Source: JBGCEZ01 sp045106735 (GTDB lineage: Bacteria > Planctomycetota > Phycisphaerae > Phycisphaerales > SM1A02). From it: a stretch of DNA of 64,000 nt. Positions 1 to 9,358 of the stretch are shown here, piece after piece. The position numbers and the translations under genes are program-made. The notes beneath the pieces were generated by a model. The model was not told the DNA's origin. It saw only the letters and a program-made list of their open reading frames with translations, and made no database searches. Position 1 is the first letter of the stretch; every line of letters begins with the position of its first letter. The DNA is taken from positions 1 through 64,000 of the forward strand of contig JBGCEZ010000032.1 in assembly GCA_045106735.1 (NCBI GenBank), given 5' to 3'.

Positions 1-1236
1 GGCGGCCGCGGCATGGAAACCTGCTTCGACGAAGAGTCGCTCCGCCGGTACATGAAGGTGGCGGTGGATGCGTCGGACCTCGTCGACCAGCCGGTCTTGA
101 TCGACCGGTTCCTGAGCGAGGCGGTCGAGATCGATGTGGACGTGGCCGCCGACTTTGGGCCGCGTCCGGCGTCGATTCCGGCGGCGCTGACCGCCGATCC
201 GGCCTCGGCCGATACCGACGACGCGCCGCGTGCCGTCGTCTGCGGCGTCATGGAACACATTGAAGAAGCCGGCGTCCACTCCGGCGATTCGGCCTGCACG
301 ATCCCGCCGTATTCACTGCCGGCTGAGACGGTGCAGGCGGTGCGCGAAACGGCCCGGCGACTGGCCGAACGCATCGGCGTCCGCGGACTGATGAACGTGC
401 AGATGGCGGCCAAGGACGGCGAGTTGTTCATCATTGAGGTGAACCCACGGGCCTCGCGGACGGTGCCGTTCGTGGCCAAAGCCCGCGGCGTGCCGTGGTC
501 GCGCATCGCCGCCCGCCTGATGATGGGCGACAGTTTGGCCCGTTGGGAGCGCGAGTTCCCCGAGCAGGCCGCGCGATCCAGCGATCAATTGGTCGGCACC
601 CGCGCTCCGTATACCGCAGTCAAGGAGCCGGTTTTTCCGTTCGAGCGGTTCCCCGGCGTGGACATTGTCCTGGGCCCCGAGATGCGTTCGACCGGCGAAG
701 TCATGGGCATCCACCGCTCGATGCCCGTGGCCATGGCCAAGGCCCAGATGGCCGCCGGCATGGTCTTGCCGACCGAGGGGCACGTCTTCCTGAGCGTGCG
801 CGAACTCGACAAGCACCTCGCCCCCGACATCGCCCGCCAGCTCGTGAGCATGGGCTTCACCGTCTGGACGACCGAAGGCACGCGCGAGGCGCTCAAGGAA
901 CACGGCATCGTCACCGAACTCGTGCGCAAGATCGCCGAAGGGGCGCGGCCCAACATCCTGGACAAGCTCAGCAACGGCGAGATCGACCTGATCATCAATA
1001 CGCCGACGCGCAAGGGCGCGGCCAGCGATGAAGGGCGCATCCGCGCGATGGCGGTTCGGACCGGAACCCCGATCGTGACCACGATCACCGGAGCGCAGGC
1101 AGCGGTGCAGGCCATCGCCGCATTGCGGGCGGGGGCCTGGACGGTTTCGGCCATGCAGGACTACTTCCCCGAGCTTGCTCGCCCCGCGGCCGAGGACGCT
1201 GCCGCGGCAGGGGAATTGGTGCGCGGCGGAGCGTGA
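1..1236 (+). CDS. carB: carbamoyl-phosphate synthase large subunit, C-terminal part (runs off the window start)
   Basis: The frame is open from base 1 and its first residues (GGRGMETCFDEESL) are internal CarB sequence, so the true start lies upstream. It covers the second ATP-grasp half (MEHIEEAGVHSGDSAC, then IEVNPRASRTVPFVAK) and the C-terminal MGS-like allosteric domain from about nt 775 (HVFLSVRELDKH to TTITGAQAAVQA). The enzyme makes carbamoyl phosphate from bicarbonate, glutamine-derived ammonia and 2 ATP for pyrimidine and arginine synthesis, with CarA as partner (not in view). An Ala/Pro/Asp-rich insert of about 20 residues (nt 155-230) sits just before VVCGVMEHIEE, where most CarB proteins are compact. 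A GC-rich near-repeat follows the stop at about 1257-1281. Identity is sure. Confidence 0.97.
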   Translation, partial: GGRGMETCFDEESLRRYMKVAVDASDLVDQPVLIDRFLSEAVEIDVDVAADFGPRPASIPAALTADPASADTDDAPRAVVCGVMEHIEEAGVHSGDSACTIPPYSLPAETVQAVRETARRLAERIGVRGLMNVQMAAKDGELFIIEVNPRASRTVPFVAKARGVPWSRIAARLMMGDSLARWEREFPEQAARSSDQLVGTRAPYTAVKEPVFPFERFPGVDIVLGPEMRSTGEVMGIHRSMPVAMAKAQMAAGMVLPTEGHVFLSVRELDKHLAPDIARQLVSMGFTVWTTEGTREALKEHGIVTELVRKIAEGARPNILDKLSNGEIDLIINTPTRKGAASDEGRIRAMAVRTGTPIVTTITGAQAAVQAIAALRAGAWTVSAMQDYFPELARPAAEDAAAAGELVRGGA

Positions 1237-1517
1237 TGGACGCCGAAGCGTCGCGCGGGCCGCGGGCTGCGGGCCGCGGGCGTGGTTGACGCCGGGCCGA
1301 GGCCGCCCATCCCACAGTCCATGGGTTGCTCCATTTTGCGGAACTGAACCGGCGCAAGGCGGCCGCGCGCACAGCGTACCGACTCGTGTGGCGGTTTCGC
1401 CGTCTTCCGGGATGACGCCCACCTCGCGGGTGAAGTGGCCGGTGCGCACGATCGGTGCGCCCACGCCCAATTGCCGCGCGACCCCGGATCGGATGGGAGT
1501 ATCTGGGAGTTGCGACG

Positions 1518-3509
1518 ATGCGAATGACGGGTCTACGGCGTTCACAAATCAGAATCGGCGGCGTGGCCGTGGCGGCGTTGGTCGGGCTGGCCCCGGTGGC
1601 GGCCGGAGCGACGCCAACCGCGGAGCTTGTCCAACGCGACGAAGAACTTCCGCTCTTCGACGTGGCTCCGGGGTGGGAACTCACCCAGCATGCGTTGTTC
1701 ACGAGGCGGTTCGACGAGATCAGAATCCCGCGCGAATTCGTGCAGACCATGGAGCTTCCCGAAGCTGAGTTTGGATGGGAGGGCACCGTCGAGTTCCGCC
1801 ACGTTGCGTTGCCAGATCCGCCCCAAAGCCCTGACGGCATGGTCGTCTTGGAGACGACGATCGTCTCCGGCACGACTCGAACGGACATGATGGACGCATC
1901 TGATTCGGTTCACTGCACCCATACCGACATGCAAGGCAAGATCACCTACTCGATGGACATTGCCGGCCTGCGGACCGTCATCTTGGATCGGCAGGTCGTC
2001 CCGTCGGAAGCAATGCCATGGATCGGAACATCGATCCGCTGGGAGTGCAGTGCTCGCGGCGAGGTCGTGCGGGTCGAAACACCCGAAGGCGATCCGGACT
2101 TCTTGCACTTCAGTCCGTGGACGTTCGCCGGGATCTTGGAACGCTTGGGTTTCGCCCGGCCCGAGAAGAAGTCCGCGCGCCGGTGGTCCGGAACATCGGT
2201 CGTGCAGGATGGTCTCGCGTGGACTTACAAACGGGCACCGCGCCGGGCGGAGGATCACGATGTCGTCATTGATGGGGCGTGGCCCTGGCGAGACGCTCCT
2301 TCGTTCACCGTGTCGGTCAACGGTGGTCCACCGCGCACCACGTCCGGCAATCGAACCCGGCAGATCGAGACGGGGAAGATGAAGCTGAATCGCCCGACGG
2401 GCTTTCCATCCGACCTCCACTTGGAGGCCACCGTCGAAACCGACGGCCGCAACCAGGGCCGGCGCCGCGTCCGCCGGAGAGCGGTTCTGGGCGGGCTGCC
2501 GGCCGGGTTGATCGATGCCGGGACGAATCCGTCGATCGGGCTGGTCGACATTTCGACGCCGATCTGGCCGCGGCTTGCCCCTCCGCGGCGACAACTTGCG
2601 TTGGATCCACTCGCCCCCGACTTTGGCCCGGACGTGGCCTGCGCGATGGAACGACCATCGTTGGATCGCACCTCGGTGCAGGCGATTCCGCCTCCCAACT
2701 GGGAGATGCAACAGGAGCTCATCGTCGAGCAGCTTCCCGCCCCGGGACGGACGTCCGCCCGGCGCCGCTGGGTGGTCGGCATCGAGTACGGGCCGGGAGC
2801 CATCCCCCCGGACATTCGACGCTTGGGCGGGGTCACGACTGAATGGCCGAAGGACCCATCGATCTGGTTCCGATGCGCGGTCACCGATGTGCGGTGGGAA
2901 ACTGAAGTGGAGTCGGAGCGGCGTGATGCCGATGGCGAACCCATCCGCGAATTCGTGGCCCTCGGGGACCACTTGGACCACCCGATGGTGGGTCAATCGG
3001 TGCATTGGTACAAATCCGAGCTCGGCGCTCACGCGATGAACGAAGTCTTCGGTCACCCGGAGGACGACGGCAACAATCCGTTCGCGCCGTTCGCGCGATC
3101 GCTCGTTGATCTTGTCGAACGGCTGACGCCACCGGCGCCGACTGAGCTGCGATCCGGCACGCGCCTGATCACGCACCACATTTCCGGCGAACGATCCCGC
3201 CGCGGGCTGGAGCGTCATTGGACGGTTCGGCACGTGGGACACGAGAGCGTTCGCTTCGAGATCGAGGGGCGATCGTCATGGAACATCATTCGCGGCGGAA
3301 GGGGCATTCCCGTGCTGGATGCTCCGGAGCAGCGCGTGTTCGACGTTGAGACTCGGTTCGTCGAGTACGGGCGGGCGGCGATGGATCCTTCGACGGGCTG
3401 GCTGACGCATCTGGATCTCGAATTCGTGCACGCTCCGGACGGGGCAGACGAACCGGTGGCCGACGATGCTCCGCGATGGCACATCACGCTGCGGCCACGG
3501 GCTGACTGA
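1518..3509 (+). CDS. secreted protein with two tandem DUF6263-like domains
   Basis: A 663-residue protein of unknown role. ATG 1518 is chosen over the upstream GTG 1455 because GGGAG (1505-1509) precedes it and it begins a clean signal peptide (basic start, then a hydrophobic stretch ending near VAAGA). The body looks like a tandem duplication. An N-copy begins near residue 50 (APGWELTQ) and a C-copy near residue 393 (PPNWEMQQE). Each later carries the same block: GTSIRWE, then PWTFAGILERLGF, then RRWSGT in the first; GQSVHWY, then PFARSLVDLVERL, then LRSGT in the second. The next gene encodes one copy of the same domain, so the two genes are probably paralogous. No catalytic motif is visible. 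Export is likely; function is unknown. Confidence 0.8.
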   Translation: MRMTGLRRSQIRIGGVAVAALVGLAPVAAGATPTAELVQRDEELPLFDVAPGWELTQHALFTRRFDEIRIPREFVQTMELPEAEFGWEGTVEFRHVALPDPPQSPDGMVVLETTIVSGTTRTDMMDASDSVHCTHTDMQGKITYSMDIAGLRTVILDRQVVPSEAMPWIGTSIRWECSARGEVVRVETPEGDPDFLHFSPWTFAGILERLGFARPEKKSARRWSGTSVVQDGLAWTYKRAPRRAEDHDVVIDGAWPWRDAPSFTVSVNGGPPRTTSGNRTRQIETGKMKLNRPTGFPSDLHLEATVETDGRNQGRRRVRRRAVLGGLPAGLIDAGTNPSIGLVDISTPIWPRLAPPRRQLALDPLAPDFGPDVACAMERPSLDRTSVQAIPPPNWEMQQELIVEQLPAPGRTSARRRWVVGIEYGPGAIPPDIRRLGGVTTEWPKDPSIWFRCAVTDVRWETEVESERRDADGEPIREFVALGDHLDHPMVGQSVHWYKSELGAHAMNEVFGHPEDDGNNPFAPFARSLVDLVERLTPPAPTELRSGTRLITHHISGERSRRGLERHWTVRHVGHESVRFEIEGRSSWNIIRGGRGIPVLDAPEQRVFDVETRFVEYGRAAMDPSTGWLTHLDLEFVHAPDGADEPVADDAPRWHITLRPRAD

Positions 3510-3683
3510 GGGGAGCCGGAGCCGACGCGGGGGTGTTCGCACCGTTGGTGGGTGATCGGCCACCGATCGACGCATCGATTCACCCGGCATTTTTCGCGTG
3601 GCGTATGCTGGAACGCCCCGCGAACATCCGGGGCGAGTTGAGTGAAAACCAGCCTCTGCCGGGGCAATCATTGGAGTTGCGCG

Positions 3684-4721
3684 ATGTCTGAATTCCATCT
3701 GCCCCATTGGCGTTCGTCGTTCCGAGGGGTGCTCGGATGCGTCGCCGCCGTCGTCGCGATCTCCGCCGCCCCCTTGATCGCGGCTGGCCCCGCGATTTCG
3801 ATCGACCGCGACCAACCCGCGGCGGCCGAGCCCGTCTCACTCGCCATGCGCCTCAAGCCTGGATGGACGCTGAGCCAAGAGCTCACCAGCACCAATCGCG
3901 TTCAGCAAACGATGCAGGGGATGCAGACCGACTTCTCCAGCACCATGATCATCGACTTCACGCACCGGGTGCGGCCGGACGCACCGTCGCTGGAGGGCGG
4001 GGTCGTGGCCATGGAGTCCGTCATCACCCGCATGCGACTCGATCTGACCATGCCGATGCAGGCCCCGATTCGGGCAGACTCCGCCGACGTGGAAGCACTT
4101 GCCGGCTCGCCGCAGGCGGCCATGATCCGGCCGATGTTCGCGGTGGTCGGCGTTCCCATGCGGTACGAACTCACGGCCGACGGTGGCTTGCTCAAGACCG
4201 CCGGTCTCGACGAGATTCTGATTGGCCTGCCCGGGCAGGGCAGCCCGGCGGCCATGCTGCTCGGCCAGCTCATTCCGAAGCTCCCCAAGGCCCCGGTCTC
4301 GACCGGCGACGCCTGGAAGCAGACCGTACCGGCGGAACCACCGCTGCCGGGCGAGGTCGAAGTCACCTGGACGATGCAAAAGCTCAAGGGTTCCATCGTC
4401 GTGACCGATCTGGAGAGCACCGTGACCCTCGAGAATGAGGACATCGAGCCGCAGCCGGGCATGATGGCAACGATCACCATGAACGGGACGCAGCGCGGCA
4501 CGGCGGACATCGATGTCCAAACCGGTTGGATGACCCGCCTGGAGAGCACCCAATCGATGTCCGGCTCCATCACCCTCAACGGCGGCCCCGTCCCCACGGT
4601 GGTGCCGATGACGTCCACCGCCATCTCGAAGCTGCGGACCGTGCCCGCCCCCTCGCCGCCAACGACGGCTCCCGCCACGCCGCCGGCCGCTCCCGCCGCT
4701 CCGGGCGCCGTGGGCGGCTGA
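3684..4721 (+). CDS. DUF6263-like secreted protein
   Basis: 345 residues with an N-terminal hydrophobic export signal (about residues 12-35). The mature part starts MRLKPGWTLSQELTS, the typical opening of planctomycete DUF6263-type proteins, and ends with a Pro/Ala-rich tail (PPTTAPATPPAAPAAPG). ATG 3684 follows TTGGAG (3671-3676) and matches the initiation context of the upstream paralogue (GGAGTTGCG before ATG in both), so the GTG at 3642 is unlikely to be used. Met and Thr content is high, suggesting an extracytoplasmic beta-rich fold. A 174-bp gap separates it from the paralogue at 1518, so co-transcription is plausible. Molecular function is unknown. Confidence 0.8.
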   Translation: MSEFHLPHWRSSFRGVLGCVAAVVAISAAPLIAAGPAISIDRDQPAAAEPVSLAMRLKPGWTLSQELTSTNRVQQTMQGMQTDFSSTMIIDFTHRVRPDAPSLEGGVVAMESVITRMRLDLTMPMQAPIRADSADVEALAGSPQAAMIRPMFAVVGVPMRYELTADGGLLKTAGLDEILIGLPGQGSPAAMLLGQLIPKLPKAPVSTGDAWKQTVPAEPPLPGEVEVTWTMQKLKGSIVVTDLESTVTLENEDIEPQPGMMATITMNGTQRGTADIDVQTGWMTRLESTQSMSGSITLNGGPVPTVVPMTSTAISKLRTVPAPSPPTTAPATPPAAPAAPGAVGG

Positions 4722-4740
4722 ATGAGCTGGCCGCGGGGAT

Positions 4741-4811
4741 CATCGGCCGTTCGTCAGCCGATGACCCACGATCGAGCCGCCGAAGACCCACTCGGCGACC
4801 GGGTCGTGGGT
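4741..4811. terminator. two abutting hairpins after the DUF6263-like gene
   Basis: The 312-bp gap 4722-5033 has no supported gene. It opens with a 6-bp stem (ATCGGC 4741-4746 with GCCGAT 4756-4761), followed at once by a composite hairpin: perfect 9-bp outer stem (GACCCACGA 4762-4770 with TCGTGGGTC 4803-4811) around a perfect 6-bp inner stem (CGCCGA 4777-4782 with TCGGCG 4791-4796). There is no T-tract, so it may end transcription with Rho or protect the 3' end rather than act as a classic intrinsic terminator. The rest of the gap shows nothing clear. Confidence 0.45.
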
Positions 4812-5033
4812 CGGGACGTGCGGCGTCCGCGACCTGGGGCTGACCCGCATGATCCCGAGGCTGGCTCCGCGCCTCCCCGGCCGCCAGCAGACTGATACCA
4901 TTGCGGCCCGTCCGGGCCCCGAACCTCGGGGGCCGGCGGGCTGTGGTTTCGTCGCCGCTTGGTCGCTCATGACCTCGTGGCAGACTCCGGCCGTGGCCCA
5001 GTTCATCTTCCAGCCCACCATTCAGGCTGCTCC

Positions 5034-6308
5034 ATGACGACCAAGACGATCGACCTGCCCTTCGACCTTCCCTTTGAACTCCCGGCGTTTGTCACGCCGC
5101 AGTTCGTGACCTCGGCCATCGTGATCGTCACGATTCTGCACGTGTGTCTCGGGGCGTCGGCGTACTTCATCCTGCTCGAGCGCAAGGTCGCCGCGTGGGT
5201 GCAGGACCGCATCGGTCCCAACCGCACCGGGCCGGCCGGTTTGCTCCAGCCGATCGCCGACGGCGTGAAGCTGTTCTTCAAGGAGGACTTCACCCCGGCG
5301 GGGGTGGACCGCATCCTCTTTATTCTGGCCCCGGGACTGTCCGTCGTCCCCGCGATGATCGGCTTCGCCATCATCCCCTGGGCCGGCACCCTCGATCTCG
5401 CGTCGATCCCGTTCCAGTCGCTCCTGGGCATCCAGTTGGCCGGCGAGGTCAAGATCATGGGCGCGGACCTGAACGTCGGCGTCGTCTACCTGATCGCGAC
5501 CGCCAGCCTTGGCGTGTACGGCGTGGCGATCGGCGGCTGGGCCTCGAACAACAAGTATTCGTTCCTGGGCGGCCTCCGGGCATCGGCCCAGATGATCAGC
5601 TACGAGATCCCGATGGGCCTCGCGCTGCTCTGCGTCATCTTGGCCGTCGGCTCCGTCCGGCCGACCGAGATCGTGCAGATGCAGATCGACGGGCAGTGGA
5701 ACCTCGTGCACCTGCCGATCGTGGCCTTGCTCTTCTACATCTGCATGCTGGCCGAATCGAACCGGGCCCCCTTCGACCTCTCCGAGGCCGAGCAGGAGCT
5801 CGTCGGCGGCTGGCACACCGAATACTCGTCCATGAAGTGGGCGCTGTTCTTCCTGGCCGAATACGTGCACGTCTTCGTTGGCGCCGCGTTCTTCGCCGTG
5901 CTGTTCATGGGCGGTTGGTCGCTGAACCCGATCTTCGGCTTTGACCTGCCGGAGACCGGCGGGATGGGCCTGATCCTGCTGCAGTTCGGTGTGGTCTGCG
6001 GCAAGGCGTTCCTGATCGTGCTGCTGACGATGGTGGTGCGTTGGACCCTTCCGCGATTCCGCTTCGACCAGCTCATGCGGCTGGCGTGGGAGGGCATGAT
6101 TCCCGCGAGCCTCGTCATGCTGCTCATGACGTCGGTCTTCGTCTACTTCGGTTGGCAGTCGTTCCTGTGGCTCGGCTCGCTGGCCAGCCTGGCCCTGATC
6201 ATCGCCGTCCTGCCGTACATGCCGAAGCAGGCCAACGCGAACCAGAAGGTCCCGCTGATCGGCAGCCGGTTCAGCCCCTTGCCGGAAGAAGCCGCGCCGA
6301 ACGCCTGA
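5034..6308 (+). CDS. nuoH: NADH-quinone oxidoreductase subunit H
   Basis: 424-residue integral membrane protein of respiratory complex I; the membrane-arm subunit beside the quinone site. Family signatures are clear: ERKVAAWVQDRIGPNRTGP near the first helix, then QPIADGVKLFFKEDF, a string of hydrophobic helices, and the loop AESNRAPFDLSEAEQELVGG. Start ATG 5034 gives the MTTKTIDLPF N-terminus; the upstream extension to 4959 has no hydrophobic or conserved content. No other nuo gene lies in the window, which is unusual because nuoH normally sits between nuoG and nuoI. Identity is sure. Confidence 0.95.
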   Translation: MTTKTIDLPFDLPFELPAFVTPQFVTSAIVIVTILHVCLGASAYFILLERKVAAWVQDRIGPNRTGPAGLLQPIADGVKLFFKEDFTPAGVDRILFILAPGLSVVPAMIGFAIIPWAGTLDLASIPFQSLLGIQLAGEVKIMGADLNVGVVYLIATASLGVYGVAIGGWASNNKYSFLGGLRASAQMISYEIPMGLALLCVILAVGSVRPTEIVQMQIDGQWNLVHLPIVALLFYICMLAESNRAPFDLSEAEQELVGGWHTEYSSMKWALFFLAEYVHVFVGAAFFAVLFMGGWSLNPIFGFDLPETGGMGLILLQFGVVCGKAFLIVLLTMVVRWTLPRFRFDQLMRLAWEGMIPASLVMLLMTSVFVYFGWQSFLWLGSLASLALIIAVLPYMPKQANANQKVPLIGSRFSPLPEEAAPNA

Positions 6309-6342
6309 CCTCAGGCAGCGTGGCCGGGACCACTCGGGCCCA

Positions 6343-6485
6343 GCGCACGAAGCCATTGCACGAAGCGGGTGCACGAAGCGGGTGCACGAAGCTGGTGCAT
6401 GAAGCTGGTGCATGAAGCCAGTGCACCGAGCTGGTCCAGCGATGTGGTGCACCAAGTCGGTGCACGGCGTGGGCGCACGAAACGG
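6343..6485. repeat. 13-bp tandem array, about 11 units
   Basis: Eleven consecutive 13-bp units of the form GTGCACGAAGCNG occupy the gap between nuoH and the next gene. The central units (6369-6420) are nearly identical; both ends are more diverged and the array fades after 6486. Units abut without spacers, so this is not CRISPR. 13 is not a multiple of 3, so the array is not explained by a repetitive peptide. Confidence 0.85.
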
Positions 6486-6586
6486 GCGCCGATCGGTCGG
6501 AGTTTCGATCGGCGCCGCGTCAAGGAAATCGGATGTGGCTGGAGGGTCGCGGAGCGCCCGCTGACGGGTTCACTCACGACGCCCAA

Positions 6587-6862
6587 ATGATACCCCTCGA
6601 AGTGCGCGGCGTCACCTTTGTGTCGCCGGCGCGGCCACGGAGGCCCCGCGTGCGACATCTCCTCGACACCATCGGCGGACTGTGGCAGCTGCTGCGACTC
6701 GGCGTGCTGACCGGGTTTCGATTCCGCGGTCCGTACTGGCAGTGGCGACTTGAAACCGCCCTGGGACGCGACCTGAAGCGTCGTCCCGGGCGGGCGGCCA
6801 CGGTGCACATGGTGTTGGACTACGCCCGGTGGGTGCACCGGATGCGACGCCTCGGCGGCTGA
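6587..6862 (+). CDS. small protein of unknown function
   Basis: A 91-residue basic, Arg/Trp-rich protein from ATG 6587 (MIPLEVRGVTFVSP). The middle (RHLLDTIGGLWQLLRLG, then TGFRFRGPYWQWRLETA) has the look of an amphipathic or membrane-touching helix followed by a conserved-looking aromatic block. The frame can be extended to GTG 6533, but that part reads as non-coding spacer. It lies 51 bp before the methyltransferase gene on the same strand, so they may be co-transcribed. I believe it is real because its composition is protein-like and distinct from the neighbouring repeat, but I cannot name a family. Confidence 0.55.
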   Translation: MIPLEVRGVTFVSPARPRRPRVRHLLDTIGGLWQLLRLGVLTGFRFRGPYWQWRLETALGRDLKRRPGRAATVHMVLDYARWVHRMRRLGG

Positions 6863-6913
6863 GCCAGCCTGGCGTTCCTTTTGTCCACGGAAGCAGCAGG
6901 GAGGACGGCGGGC

Positions 6914-7696
6914 GTGTGGGAAGCCGCGGATTGGTACGAGGAAGCGTTCGCCTACGACGTCGTCTTTGACCACGACACGCCGCGCGAAGCCGATTTCATT
7001 GAGGCGATGGCCGAGCGGCACGGTCGGGGACGGTCGGCCCAGGCCGCGCTCGAACCGGCGTGCGGCACCGGCCGGCTGGTGGTGGAGATGGCGAGGCGCG
7101 GCTGGCGGACCGTCGGCTACGACCTTTCCGAGGGATCCATGGCCTACGCCCGCGAGCGACTCGCGGCCGAGGGCCTGCGGGCGACGATCCGGCGCGGGGC
7201 CATGCAGCGTTTCGGGTGCCGGCAACGCTTTGACATCGCGTGGAACTTCGTGAGCACGTTCAAGTACCTGCTGACCGAGGGCGACGCCCGGTCACATCTT
7301 CAACGCACCGCCGACATGCTGCGGCCGGGCGGCCTCTACCTGCTTGGCGTGCACGTCACCGACTACGCGGATCGCGGCCTTTCCCGGGAGCGTTGGGTCG
7401 GACGCCGCGATGGCGCGACGGTCACCGCGGTGATTCAGTCGTCGCCCGCCCGCCGCCGCGAGCGGACCGAGGCGATGCGGGCTCGGATCCGAATCGAGCG
7501 CGGCGGGAACGAGCGACGGTTCGAGACGCACTGGACGTTCCGTAGCTACGGACCGCGGCAATTGGCCTCGCTCCTGCGTTCGGTGCCGGATCTGGAGCGC
7601 GTCGCCGTCCACGATTTCACCTACGACCCGGAGCGCGAGGTGGCATTCGGGGGCGAGCAATTGGATCACCTGTTGGTGCTGCGCCGCCGCGGGTAA
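6914..7696 (+). CDS. class I SAM-dependent methyltransferase
   Basis: About 260 residues. GTG 6914 is preferred over the TTG at 6881 because AGGGAGG (6898-6904) sits at good distance. The Rossmann methyltransferase core is clear: motif I EPACGTGRLVVEMARRG, an acidic end of strand 2 (VGYDLSEGS), and a motif IV/VI region WNFVSTFKYLL followed by MLRPGGLYLLGVHV. This fold transfers a methyl group from S-adenosylmethionine; the substrate cannot be read from sequence, and small-molecule or lipid targets are as likely as macromolecules. It lies 132 bp upstream of radA. Family certain, specific role unknown. Confidence 0.85.
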   Translation: MWEAADWYEEAFAYDVVFDHDTPREADFIEAMAERHGRGRSAQAALEPACGTGRLVVEMARRGWRTVGYDLSEGSMAYARERLAAEGLRATIRRGAMQRFGCRQRFDIAWNFVSTFKYLLTEGDARSHLQRTADMLRPGGLYLLGVHVTDYADRGLSRERWVGRRDGATVTAVIQSSPARRRERTEAMRARIRIERGGNERRFETHWTFRSYGPRQLASLLRSVPDLERVAVHDFTYDPEREVAFGGEQLDHLLVLRRRG

Positions 7697-7828
7697 ACCG
7701 TGGCCGCCCTCGGTCGCCGCCCGTCGGCAGTCCAGACTGACAGCGGGGTGTCAGCTGCCGTTCCGCCGTGGGGTTGCCAGTCCGCCGCGGGGCGGGCGAA
7801 CCCGGTCGGACGGGCGTACCCTCGCGGC

Positions 7829-9358
7829 ATGGCCCGAACCAAGTCCGCCGGCAAGTCCCATTTTCTTTGCAACGAATGCGGCGCGGTGCAGCCGCGTTGG
7901 ATGGGCAAATGCCCGGACTGCGGGGCGTGGGACGCCCTCAAGAAATTCGTCGAGCCCGCAGGTGAGGCGGCCCAGTCCGAGTCGATCGCCCGGGAATGGC
8001 AGGCCGATGAGCCCGGGGGCCTCGCCCCGACGACGAGCCGGGCGATTCCGCTGGTCGAGGTGCAAACCCGGGACACGCCCCGGTGGCCATCGGGCATCGG
8101 CGAACTTGATCGCGTGCTCGGCGGCGGCTTCGTCCCCGGCTCGGTGACACTGCTCGGCGGCGAACCGGGCATCGGCAAGTCCACGCTGCTCATGCAGGCC
8201 GCGGCCCGATTGGCCGGTGAAGGCCGGCGGGTGCTCTACGCCACGAGCGAAGAGTCGGCGGAGCAGGTTCGGATGCGGGCCGAGCGGCTCTTGGGCGGCG
8301 AACTGTCGACGTCGGCGTCGGCGGCCGATGCGGGGGGGGCGGACGGTGATCCGGCCGCAGGCGGTGGAGCGGGCAGCGGCCTCGATCGCTTCTACGTGCT
8401 CGCCGACACCAATCTCGCCCGGATCGCCGAACAGGCGCGGGAAGTGCGGCCAGATGTCTGTGTGATCGATTCGATCCAGATGGTCTGGAAGCCTGACTTG
8501 GACGCCTCGCCCGGATCGGCATCCCAGCTCCGGCACTGTGCGAGCGAGCTCGTGCGACTGGCCAAGGTGTCCTCGATGGCCGTGATCATGGTCGGGCACG
8601 TCACCAAGGATGGGCAGCTCGCTGGCCCCAAGCTGCTTGAGCACCTGGTTGACACGGTCGTGAGTTTCGAGGGCGACGCCCACCACGCCCACCGCATCGT
8701 CCGCGGCGTCAAGAACCGTTTCGGGACGACGCTTGAGGTCGGGCTCTTCGAGATGACGGGGACGGGGCTGCAAGAAGTGCGCGATATCGGACGCTTCCGC
8801 GACGATGGGCCACCGCGACCGGGGGCGGCGGTGGCGGCCGTCATGCATGGAACGCGGGCGATTCCGGTCGAGATTCAGGCCTTGACCGCGACCGGGATCC
8901 TCGGTGGGGCGAAGCGCAAGGCGAGCGGGATCGATACGAATCGCCTGGCCATGATCATCGCCGTGCTCGAGCAGCACGGTGGCATGCGGCTCGCCGATCA
9001 GGACATCTTTGTCCAGGTGGTGGGGGGCCTGCGGGTGGTGGAGCCGGCGGCGGACCTGGCCGTCATGTTGGCGATCGCCAGTGCAATGCGCCGTCAGATC
9101 GTGCCGCGCGGACTCGTCGCCGCCGGTGAAGTGGGCCTGGGTGGCGAGATCCGGGGGGTGCAACATGCTCCGCGCCGCGCGATCGAGTCCGCCCGTCTGG
9201 GCTATCGGGGGATGCTTTCGCGGCCCGCCGGATCCCCATCCAGTGGTCGCCGTGGTCGTGAGGCGACCGAGGAACTGCCGATCCCACTCGTACCGGCCCG
9301 TACGGTGGCCGAAGTGCTCTCGATCTTGGAGCCGCTGCCCGTGGATTCCAGGGGTTGA
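7829..9358 (+). CDS. radA: DNA repair protein RadA (Sms)
   Basis: 509 residues. RadA is a RecA-like ATPase that drives branch migration and processes recombination intermediates. In order: a zinc finger of two CxxC pairs (CNECG and CPDCG, about residues 13-31), Walker A GGEPGIGKST (about 110), the RadA-specific KNRFG motif (about 295), and a C-terminal Lon-like domain (LAVMLAIASA, then GEVGLGGEIRGV). ATG 7829 places the zinc finger at the normal distance from the N-terminus; the upstream frame to 7700 is spurious. A Gly/Ala/Asp-rich insert of about 30 residues (about 155-187) interrupts the ATPase core before DSIQM and is not typical of RadA. Confidence 0.96.
   Translation: MARTKSAGKSHFLCNECGAVQPRWMGKCPDCGAWDALKKFVEPAGEAAQSESIAREWQADEPGGLAPTTSRAIPLVEVQTRDTPRWPSGIGELDRVLGGGFVPGSVTLLGGEPGIGKSTLLMQAAARLAGEGRRVLYATSEESAEQVRMRAERLLGGELSTSASAADAGGADGDPAAGGGAGSGLDRFYVLADTNLARIAEQAREVRPDVCVIDSIQMVWKPDLDASPGSASQLRHCASELVRLAKVSSMAVIMVGHVTKDGQLAGPKLLEHLVDTVVSFEGDAHHAHRIVRGVKNRFGTTLEVGLFEMTGTGLQEVRDIGRFRDDGPPRPGAAVAAVMHGTRAIPVEIQALTATGILGGAKRKASGIDTNRLAMIIAVLEQHGGMRLADQDIFVQVVGGLRVVEPAADLAVMLAIASAMRRQIVPRGLVAAGEVGLGGEIRGVQHAPRRAIESARLGYRGMLSRPAGSPSSGRRGREATEELPIPLVPARTVAEVLSILEPLPVDSRG

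Noticed and set aside
6343..6485. CRISPR array
   Set aside because: 13-bp units abut with no spacers, and there are no cas genes in the window. The other short arrays fail for the same reason.
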